Source of the DNA: Methanobrevibacter wolinii SH
GTDB lineage: Archaea; Methanobacteriota; Methanobacteria; Methanobacteriales; Methanobacteriaceae
NCBI RefSeq assembly: GCF_000621965.1
Contig: NZ_JHWX01000013.1
Coordinates: 29,520-93,519 of the forward strand
Reading direction: 5' to 3'
Length of the DNA stretch: 64,000 nucleotides
Numbering within the stretch: the first letter of the stretch is position 1; each line of letters starts with the position of its first letter. The translations under genes were made by a program, and so were the position numbers. Positions 57,290-64,000 of the stretch are shown here, in pieces. The notes beneath the pieces are model-generated. The model did no database searches. It was not told the DNA's origin and saw only the letters and a program-made list of their open reading frames with translations.

Positions 57290-58522
57290 ATGATTGCAGA
57301 TGCTAAAAAGATAGCTGATGGTGTATATTGGGTTGGTGCTCTTGATTGGGATACTCGTGAATTCCATGGTTATTCCTTACATGGTTCTACTTATAATTGT
57401 TACCTTGTTTTTGGTGATGATAAAACTGCTTTAATTGATAATGTATATCCAGGATTTTTCCCAGAATTATGGGCTAGAATCGAAGATGCTTTTGCTCAAG
57501 AAGGAAAAGATGAAGTTAAAATTGATGTAATGATTCAAAACCATATTGAAATGGATCATAGTGGTTCATTACCGGATATTGTTAAAAAATTCCCAGATAT
57601 TGAAATCTATTGTACTCAAGTTGCTATTCCAGGTCTTAAAAATCATTGGCCTAGTTTAGCTAATAAAGATATGAATCCTATTAAAACTGGTGATACTTTA
57701 GATCTTGGTGGTAAATCTTTTACATTTATTAATGCACCAATGTTACATTGGCCAGATAGTAACTTTACTTTATATAATGAAGAAGGTATTTTATTCTCTA
57801 ATGATGCATTTGGTCAACATATCTGTTCTGGTGAAAGATATGATTATGAACTTGATCCTAAAGCAGTTGAAGAAGTTGCTAAAAAATACTTCGCAAATTT
57901 AATTACTTTATCTTCACCACTTGTTGTAAGTAAAGTTAAAGAAATGACTGATGCAGGATATTTAGATAAAGTTAAAATGATTGCACCATGTCATGGTTTA
58001 ATATGGACTAAACCAGAGACAATTATTAATTTATATGCTAAATGGGCAACAGCTGACTGTGAAGATAAAATCACTGTTATCTATGATACAATGCATCATT
58101 CAACTCAAAAATTAGCACATGAAATTGCTGAAGGAATAATTTCTGAAGGTGTAAAAGTTAAAATGTGCTTCTTAAAAGTTGATGATGAAAGTGATGTAGT
58201 AACTGAAGTTCTTGATAGTAAAGCTATTGCTTTAGGTGTTCCAACTATGATGAATAATCCATATCCAAATGTTGGAAAAATTATTTATTACTTTAATTGC
58301 TTAAGCTTTGCAAATTCAGGTAAAAAGAAAAAAGCTGTTGTATTCTCATCTAAAGGATGGGGAGGAGGAGCTATTAATAGGTTAACTTCTGATCTTGAAA
58401 GTGCAGGTTTCGATGTACTTGAAGATGATGCACTTGATGTTCATTATGTTCCTGATGAAAAAGCTCTTAAACAAGCTTATGATTTAGGTAAAAAACTTGC
58501 AAAAGAAATTAAAGAAGAATAA
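57290..58522 (+). CDS. fprA: F420H2 oxidase (flavo-diiron protein FprA)
   Basis: 410 residues. It reduces O2 to water with F420H2 and protects the anaerobe from oxygen. The N-terminal metallo-beta-lactamase-like domain has the diiron ligands H-x-E-x-D-H in NHIEMDHSG, later FSNDAFGQH and APCHGLIW. The C-terminal flavodoxin domain begins VIYDTMHHSTQKLA and contains FSSKGWGGGA. ATG at 57290 is chosen with TTGGTGA upstream; GTG 57281 and TTG 57278 overlap that site. Confidence 0.93.
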   Translation: MIADAKKIADGVYWVGALDWDTREFHGYSLHGSTYNCYLVFGDDKTALIDNVYPGFFPELWARIEDAFAQEGKDEVKIDVMIQNHIEMDHSGSLPDIVKKFPDIEIYCTQVAIPGLKNHWPSLANKDMNPIKTGDTLDLGGKSFTFINAPMLHWPDSNFTLYNEEGILFSNDAFGQHICSGERYDYELDPKAVEEVAKKYFANLITLSSPLVVSKVKEMTDAGYLDKVKMIAPCHGLIWTKPETIINLYAKWATADCEDKITVIYDTMHHSTQKLAHEIAEGIISEGVKVKMCFLKVDDESDVVTEVLDSKAIALGVPTMMNNPYPNVGKIIYYFNCLSFANSGKKKKAVVFSSKGWGGGAINRLTSDLESAGFDVLEDDALDVHYVPDEKALKQAYDLGKKLAKEIKEE

Positions 58523-58531
58523 TTCTTCTTT
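58511..58531 (+). terminator. Hairpin overlapping the fprA stop codon
   Basis: AAAGAAGAA-TAA-TTCTTCTTT: a perfect 9-bp stem whose loop is the stop codon, followed by ATTTTTTTC. Confidence 0.7.
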
Positions 58532-58822
58532 ATTTTTTTCTAATATCTTTATTTCTGGTTTTTCTATTTTTATAATTTAAATTATTAGCTTAAATATTGT
58601 TTATATTTTTTTTATTTGGTTTATTGTTTTGTTTAAGAGTTATTGGTTTATGTTTTTTTATTTAGTTTAGTGTTTGTTTGTATTTTAAGAATAATTTGTT
58701 TAATTTCTTAATTTTATATTTTTTTTAAAACTTAATTTGATTTATTTAATTATACTATAAAATTATATGGAACTTTTATATTAAAAAAATAATTTTTAAG
58801 TATTTTTTTATTAGGTGATAAT
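58532..58822. other. T/G-rich intergenic region
   Basis: Simple T-rich sequence with loose repeats (TTTATTTGGTTTATTG, TTTATTTAGTTTAGTG). GGTGAT lies directly before the next start. No gene seen. Confidence 0.4.
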
Positions 58823-59503
58823 GTGAATTTTGAAGATGTTATTTGTGAATTTGAATCTATTAGTGATGAGAAAAATATTGAAGGTCAAAAAAGATTTGGT
58901 ATAAATATTAATAAATCATATGGTATTCGAATGCCTGAAATTAGAAAAATTGCTAAAAAAATTGGTAAAAATCATGAACTTGCACTTCAATTATGGAATC
59001 ACCAATATCATGAATCAAGAATTCTTGCAACTATGGTTGAAGAACCAGATAAATTAAGTGAAGAACAATTAAATATATGGGTTAATGATTTTGATTCTTG
59101 GGATATAGTTGATCAAGCTTGTATAAATCTTCTTAGAAAATCTGATTTAGCAATATCTAAAATTCCATTATGGGTAGAAGATGATGAAGAATATGTTAAA
59201 AGAACAGCTTTTTCTCTTATTGCAGTTCTTGCAGTTCATAAGAAAAAAGAAGATGATGATTATTTTAGAAAATTTTATCCTTTGATAGTTAATGCTTCAT
59301 GTGATAATCGTAATTTTGTTAAAAAATCAGTTAATTGGGCAATTAGACAAATAGGCAAAAGAAATATTACTCTTAATAAAGAATTAATAAATCTTTCTTA
59401 TGAAATTCTTAAAAAAGATTGTAAGGCTGGAAATTGGATATCTAAAAATGCAATCAATGAGTTAAAATCAGATAAAATTCAAAAAAGACTTTTAAATAAA
59501 TAA
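58823..59503 (+). CDS. DNA alkylation repair protein, AlkD-like HEAT-repeat fold
   Basis: 226 residues built of helical repeats. The family opening QKRFGININKSYGIRMPEIRKIAKKIG, the conserved WDIVDQAC near 92-99 and the closing SVNWAIRQIGKRN fit the AlkC/AlkD-type DNA glycosylase family, which removes alkylated purines. It starts at GTG with GGTGAT just upstream; an ATG two bases earlier is out of frame. Activity is inferred from the fold only. Confidence 0.86.
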   Translation: MNFEDVICEFESISDEKNIEGQKRFGININKSYGIRMPEIRKIAKKIGKNHELALQLWNHQYHESRILATMVEEPDKLSEEQLNIWVNDFDSWDIVDQACINLLRKSDLAISKIPLWVEDDEEYVKRTAFSLIAVLAVHKKKEDDDYFRKFYPLIVNASCDNRNFVKKSVNWAIRQIGKRNITLNKELINLSYEILKKDCKAGNWISKNAINELKSDKIQKRLLNK

Positions 59504-59713
59504 AAATCTATTTTATTCTATCAATTTTTATAATTTAAGTGGTTAATAAATACTTTTCGAAATCTTTTTATATAACCATAAACACATTTTATATTAATGG
59601 ACTATTAGTTAATTAAAAATTGATTATTTAAATTTTATACTTAAATATTTATTTTTATTTTTTTTAAGGTTTTATAAAAACCTTATATTGTAATTAAGAA
59701 AATTAATGGTGAT
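59504..59713 (+). promoter_or_regulatory. Thermosome promoter and leader with a perfect palindrome
   Basis: BRE/TATA-like CGAAATCTTTTTATATA lies at 59559-59575, giving an expected start near 59600 and a leader of about 115 nt. Within the leader, AAGGTTTT-ATA-AAAACCTT (59666-59684) is a perfect 8-bp inverted repeat about 30 bases before the start codon. It could be a regulator site or an mRNA hairpin; GGTGATATG is the ribosome binding site. Confidence 0.6.
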
Positions 59714-61378
59714 ATGATGGCAAATAATTCAAACAGACCAATCTATATCTTACCTCAAGGTACTCAAAGATTTAAAGGTAAAGATGCATTTCATTTAAAC
59801 GTTTATGCTTCAAAAATATTATCAAGCATTGTAAGAACTACTCTTGGACCTAAAGGTCAAGACAAAATGTTAGTAAATAAAAAATTAGGGGATGTTATTG
59901 TAACAAATGATGGTGTTACAATTTTAGAAGAAATGGATATTGCACATCCTGCAGCAAGAATGCTTGTTGATATTGCTAGAAATCAAGAAAGCGTAGTTGG
60001 AGATGGAACTACTACTGCAGTTATCATTGCTGGTGAATTACTTTCAGAAGCTGAAAAATTAGTTGATAATGGAACTCCTGCACCTATTGTTTTAAGAGGT
60101 TATCAAGCTGCTTTAGATAAAACTTTAGAAATTTTAGAAGATATTGCAATTGATGTAGATGATAAAGAAACTCTTAAAAAAGTAGCTATGACTGCAATGA
60201 CTGGTAAAGGATCAGATTATGCTAAAGAATCTCTTGCAAATATTGTTGTAGAAGCTTGTACTCGTGTTGTAGAAGATGGAAAAGTAGTAAACAAACACAT
60301 TAATACTCAAAGGGTCAATGGAGGTTCTGTTGAAGATTCTGAAGTTGTTGATGGTATTCTTATTGATAATTCTCCTGTAAGTAAAAATATGGCTACTGAT
60401 ATTAAAGATGCTAAAATTGCTCTTTTAAAATATCCTCTTGAAGTTAGAGACTTAACTATGAATTCAAAAATTGATTTGTCTTCACCTTCTGCAATGAATG
60501 CATTTTTAGATAATGAACAACAAATTTTAAAAGATTTAGTTCAAAAAATCGTTGATGCTGGTGCAAATGTTTTAATGTGTCAAAAAGGTATTGATGATAT
60601 GGCTGTACAATATCTTAAAGATGCAGGTATTACAGCATTTAAACGTGTTAAAAACACAGATATGGAAAGATTAGCACATGCAACTGGTGGAAAAATCGTT
60701 CTTGATTTAGAAGATTTAAGTGCTGAAGATTTAGGTACTGTTGGTCATATTTACACTAAAAAAATCTTTGATCAAAAATTAACTTTCCTTAAAGAAACTA
60801 AAGAACCTAAAGCATGTTCTATTGTTTTAAGAGGTTCTACTAAATATGTTACTGGAGAAATTGCTCGTGCACTTGATGATGCAATTGGTGTAGTTTCTGC
60901 TACTATTGAAGATGGAAAAGTAGTTATTGGAGGTGGAGCTCCAGAAATTGAAATTTCCAGAAGACTCCGTGCTTTCAGTGAAACACATAGTGGTAAAGAA
61001 CAATTAGCAATTCGTTCATTTGCTAAAGCTTTAGAAGTTGTTCCTAGAACTTTAGCTGAAAATGCTGGTCTTGATATTGTTAACATTATCTCTAAACTTA
61101 TTGGTGCTCATGAAAATTCAAATACAATGGGTATTGATGTATTTAAAGGAGAAATTGTTGATATGTCTGATGAAGTAGTTGAACCTTTAAGAGTTAAAAA
61201 AGAAGCTATTACTTCTGCAACTGAAGCTGCTTCTATGATTATTCGTATTGATGATGTAGTTGCTGCTGCAGGTGCTCTTAATTCAACTGGTAATGAAGAT
61301 GATGGTCTTGACCACAGTGGAATTCCTCATGATGCTAATGGTGTAATGCCGGGTATGGGCGGAATGCCACCAATGTAA
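59714..61378 (+). CDS. Thermosome subunit (group II chaperonin)
   Basis: 554 residues (553 if the second ATG at 59717 is used). The ATP-dependent protein-folding chamber subunit of archaea. Visible are [25 protein letters not shown], the ATPase motif [28 protein letters not shown] and the flexible Gly/Met-rich end [10 protein letters not shown]. Length is typical. It has a strong promoter and probably responds to heat, which is inferred from the family. Confidence 0.96.
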   Translation: MMANNSNRPIYILPQGTQRFKGKDAFHLNVYASKILSSIVRTTLGPKGQDKMLVNKKLGDVIVTNDGVTILEEMDIAHPAARMLVDIARNQESVVGDGTTTAVIIAGELLSEAEKLVDNGTPAPIVLRGYQAALDKTLEILEDIAIDVDDKETLKKVAMTAMTGKGSDYAKESLANIVVEACTRVVEDGKVVNKHINTQRVNGGSVEDSEVVDGILIDNSPVSKNMATDIKDAKIALLKYPLEVRDLTMNSKIDLSSPSAMNAFLDNEQQILKDLVQKIVDAGANVLMCQKGIDDMAVQYLKDAGITAFKRVKNTDMERLAHATGGKIVLDLEDLSAEDLGTVGHIYTKKIFDQKLTFLKETKEPKACSIVLRGSTKYVTGEIARALDDAIGVVSATIEDGKVVIGGGAPEIEISRRLRAFSETHSGKEQLAIRSFAKALEVVPRTLAENAGLDIVNIISKLIGAHENSNTMGIDVFKGEIVDMSDEVVEPLRVKKEAITSATEAASMIIRIDDVVAAAGALNSTGNEDDGLDHSGIPHDANGVMPGMGGMPPM

Positions 61379-61398
61379 ATTTTTTAATAATTTACATT
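61372..61398 (+). terminator. Hairpin overlapping the thermosome stop codon
   Basis: AATGTAAAT / ATTTACATT, a perfect 9-bp stem with a 9-base loop. The stem contains the TAA stop, and T7ATT follows. Confidence 0.7.
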
Positions 61399-61484
61399 TT
61401 TTTATTATAAATATATTTAAGAATTCTTAAGTTCTTTTTATTTTTTTATTTGTTTTTACTAGTTTTTTGTTTTTATCAGTTTTT

Positions 61485-61815
61485 TTAGTTTTGTTTTGTT
61501 TTTTTATCAGTTTTGTTTAATTTTTTTAATTTGTGTTTGTTTTTTATTTTGTTTTTTTATCAGTTTTGTTTAATTTTTTTTAATTTGTGTTTGTTTTTTA
61601 TTTTGTTTTTTTATCAGTTTTGTTTAATTTTTTTTAATTTGTGTTTGTTTTTTATTTTGTTTTTTTATCAGTTTTGTTTAATTTTTTTAATTTGTGTTTG
61701 TTTTTTATTTTGTTTTTTTATCAGTTTTGTTTAATTTTTTTTAATTTGTGTTTGTTTTTTATTTTGTTTTTTTATCAGTTTTGTTTAATTTTTTTTAATT
61801 TGTGTTTGTTTTTTT
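61485..61815 (+). repeat. T-rich tandem repeat, six copies of about 54 bp
   Basis: The unit contains CAGTTTTGTTTAATTTTTTT and AATTTGTGTTTGTTTTTTAT; CAG occurs at 61508, 61561, 61615, 61669, 61722 and 61777. The units differ mainly in T-run length. The Phe/Leu-rich open frames across it are artefacts of the repeat. Confidence 0.9.
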
Positions 61816-62370
61816 CTAAAATTATTTTTTATGTCTTTTTCTTTCTATTTTCTATATATTTTTTTATTTTTTTAATTTTTATTTTTTTAAATCTTTTTTC
61901 TGGCTTTTTACCTATTTTTTTATTTTTTTAATTATTTTTTTAAATCAGATTATACATGTTCTATTTAATAAATATTGTTTTATTTTTATTATTTTTATTA
62001 TTTTAAGAATTTATAAGTTTTATTTTTTATTTTATCTTTCAATTTATTTTTTATTTTAATTTCATGAATAAATTATTAATGTATTTCATTTTTCTAGGAT
62101 TTTTTAACTTAAATTTTAAAACTTATCTTTTATTGCTTTTTATATTATTTATAGTTGTTTTTTTATTTATTTTATTTTATTCTATTGTTATTATGTTGTT
62201 TTTATTGAATACTATTGGTTTAATGCTTTATTTCTTAAACATAACCTTTATATACAATTTAAGTTATACATTATTTTGTACTAAGAATATTTTTAAAAAA
62301 ATGTAATTTTTTACTTTTTTTTAAATGTATTCTTTTTAAGAATTTATATGAACAAATTAGGAGGCGAAAA
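61816..62370. other. AT-rich region upstream of the surface-protein gene
   Basis: An 80-residue hydrophobic frame (62064-62306) lacks a ribosome binding site and follows the T-rich composition, so it is not annotated. A TATA-like CCTTTATATAC lies at about 62246-62256 and TAGGAGGCG at 62359-62366 is a strong ribosome binding site for the next gene. Confidence 0.45.
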
Positions 62371-64000
62371 ATGTCGAAGAAATTTAGATATTTTAGCTTA
62401 TTAATGGTGCTCATTGTTTTTTTAAGCATTGGTGCTATTTGTGCAACTGATGTTAATAATAATACAGTTGCAATATCAAATTCTTCGGTAAGTAATTCAA
62501 TTCAAACTGTAACAAATGATACGGTAACAAATTCCGTAAATACATGTGATAATTCTACAAATGCTATATCAAATAGTGATAATGGTAGTTCTTCAAGTTC
62601 TATCGTAAGTAGTTATAATAGTTCTTCAAATGTAGATGTTGAAAGTTCTATAATTTCTAATAATAATAGTGTCGGTAATTCAAATACTGTGTCTAATATT
62701 AATAATACAGTTTTGAATACTACTGAAAATTATAGTAATGTTTCTACTGTAAATAAACAATTAACTACAACATCAGTAGGTTCTACTCTTGTAAATAATA
62801 CAAGTTCAAATAATAATATTACAAATTTAAATAACAATACTTTTGGAGTATTTTTATTTGGAAGTAATATGAATAGTGTTGATTTGTCTAAACTTTATGC
62901 AAATCATATTGGAAATATATTCTTAAATTATTATGCTGTAGAAACTTATGGTGTTAGTGCTGTTGAATCATTTATCAAAAAAGCTAGAACCTATAATATA
63001 AATGTTTATATTTGGGTGCAATGTTTTTATGATGGTGGTTTTATAAATCCAGCAACTTGTGGTAAATCTTATTGGACTCAGAAAATTAATGAAGCAAAAT
63101 CTTATGCTGAACTTCAAGGTGTAGCAGGTATTGCTTTAGATTATTTAAGGTTCCCTGGAACTGCATATAAATATGCTAATGGAACTGAATATATAACATT
63201 ATTTACACAAATGTTAACTGCTGCAGTTAAAGAAATAAATTCAAATATTAAAGTTGCTGCAATTATCATGCCAGAAACATCTTCTAATGCTTATTATTAT
63301 GGTCAAGATTCTGATCAATTAGGAAATATTGTAGATATACTTATTCCTATGGTTTATAAAGGAAATTATGAAGAAACTGACTCATGGATTAAATCTACTA
63401 GTACCTACTTTAAAAATCATTCAGGTAATGCAGAAGTTTGGACTGCTCTTCAAACTTATGATTCTGATTCAAATGTTGTTAAATTAAGTAGTAGTGTATT
63501 ATCTACTGATTCACAATATGCTTTAAATGGTGGTGCTGATGGGGTTGTTTATTTCAGATATGCTCTTTTCAATATCTTTAATATGACTTCATTAAGTGGT
63601 GGAATTAGTTCTATGAATAGTTCAAAAACTAATTCATCTAATTCTACTAATTCAAGTAATCCTACAAGTTTTACTATTAGTCAGATTGTTAGTGCTGCTA
63701 AGACTGTTAGGGCTTATTATGTTGCTAATGGTAAGTTGCCTAGTTCTGTTACTATTGGTTCTGTGAAAGTTAGTTTAGCTCAATTTTTATATTATGAGTC
63801 TAGAGCTATCTCACAATTAAATTCTGGTAGTACTGCTAATATTGCGGTTGTTAAGTCTTTAAGTGAACCTTCTAGTCCTAATATGGGTGATTCTGTTAGT
63901 GGTAATTTAGTTAAATCTGGGTATGTTGATTCTGCTACTAGGACTTATAAGTTTATTTTAAATTATAATCAGGGTCCTAATTATTCAACTACTACTATTG
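62371..64000 (+). CDS. Secreted TIM-barrel glycosidase-like protein with pseudomurein-binding repeat (3' end missing)
   Basis: 543 residues are visible. A signal peptide (FSLLMVLIVFLSIGAICA) is followed by a Ser/Asn-rich spacer (about 25-155). A putative glycoside-hydrolase TIM barrel (about 155-405) has GVAGIALDYLRFPG, VAAIIMPETSS, DILIPMVYKGNY and GADGVVYFRYALF. After a Ser/Asn linker a pseudomurein-binding repeat begins (ISQIVSAAKTVRAYYVANGK, LAQFLYYESRAISQLNSG). This suggests an envelope enzyme acting on pseudomurein or surface glycan, an inference from domain pairing. The repeat uses more AAG and TTG codons than the rest. Confidence 0.82.
   Translation, partial: MSKKFRYFSLLMVLIVFLSIGAICATDVNNNTVAISNSSVSNSIQTVTNDTVTNSVNTCDNSTNAISNSDNGSSSSSIVSSYNSSSNVDVESSIISNNNSVGNSNTVSNINNTVLNTTENYSNVSTVNKQLTTTSVGSTLVNNTSSNNNITNLNNNTFGVFLFGSNMNSVDLSKLYANHIGNIFLNYYAVETYGVSAVESFIKKARTYNINVYIWVQCFYDGGFINPATCGKSYWTQKINEAKSYAELQGVAGIALDYLRFPGTAYKYANGTEYITLFTQMLTAAVKEINSNIKVAAIIMPETSSNAYYYGQDSDQLGNIVDILIPMVYKGNYEETDSWIKSTSTYFKNHSGNAEVWTALQTYDSDSNVVKLSSSVLSTDSQYALNGGADGVVYFRYALFNIFNMTSLSGGISSMNSSKTNSSNSTNSSNPTSFTISQIVSAAKTVRAYYVANGKLPSSVTIGSVKVSLAQFLYYESRAISQLNSGSTANIAVVKSLSEPSSPNMGDSVSGNLVKSGYVDSATRTYKFILNYNQGPNYSTTTI

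Noticed and set aside
61513..61931. Overlapping Phe/Leu/Cys-rich open frames after the thermosome gene
   Set aside because: They are translations of a 54-bp T-rich tandem repeat, have no ribosome binding site, and the repeat length varies in T runs, so no protein is supported.
62064..62306. Possible 80-residue hydrophobic membrane protein
   Set aside because: No ribosome binding site and a composition expected from T-rich noncoding DNA; the promoter of the next gene seems to overlap it.
1..64000. tRNA or rRNA genes
   Set aside because: In such AT-rich genomes they stand out as GC-rich islands with cloverleaf arms; none was found by eye. A tRNA scan would settle it.

Overview
The window is very AT-rich DNA from a methanogenic archaeon of the order Methanobacteriales, most likely Methanosphaera or Methanobrevibacter. 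The evidence is genes for cyclic 2,3-diphosphoglycerate synthetase, coenzyme M biosynthesis (comA, comD, comE and a methanogenesis-marker-16 protein), heterodisulfide reductase-like subunits, F420H2 oxidase, MtxX, a group II thermosome, adhesin-like surface proteins and a pseudomurein-binding repeat. The genus is inferred from composition and gene content; no rRNA or tRNA gene was seen.

Layout. 1-2050: the end of a small sulfite-reductase-like protein, a riboflavin-pathway reductase on the minus strand, and a control region with three DtxR-type palindromes. 2051-5102: an iron-uptake locus, feoA-feoB followed by three very small proteins, two of them Cys-rich. 5552-18287: a DUF4143-type ATPase and then a tandem array of seven paralogous TPR genes, one of them frameshifted; three members end in a TLDxFF peptide that resembles a PCNA-binding PIP box. 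18840-21407: a beta-helix adhesin-like protein. 21757-35015: housekeeping genes (BaiN-like flavoprotein, cbiC, hemL, DUF4012 protein, mtxX, uppS, tatD-like, aspS, flavoprotein, hisD). 35887-38967: UPF0058 protein, then a TetR regulator with a YhgE/Pip-type membrane protein. 39663-41234: a secreted transglutaminase-like protein apparently lacking an ATG/GTG/TTG start. 41586-45947: cDPG synthetase and small metabolic genes. 46342-56684: a coenzyme M locus in which comA, the marker-16 (ComF-type) protein, an HdrC-HdrB-HdrA-like set, a carrier, an esterase and comDE lie together. 57290-61378: F420H2 oxidase, AlkD-like protein and thermosome. 62371-64000: the start of a secreted TIM-barrel glycosidase-like protein with a pseudomurein-binding repeat.

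The best candidates for something undescribed are (i) the HdrCBA-like complex beside the CoM genes, whose HdrA carries a C-terminal MvhD/FlpD-like domain stripped of all its cysteines and whose HdrB lost one CCG cysteine, and (ii) the TPR paralog array with PIP-like tails. At the DNA level there is a dispersed intergenic element bounded by GTTGAAATC/GATTTCAAC, many T-rich tandem arrays of about 41-61 bp downstream of genes, three cases where the 3' end of a gene including its stop codon is tandemly repeated, four hairpins overlapping stop codons, and two secreted-protein genes that seem to start at ATT.
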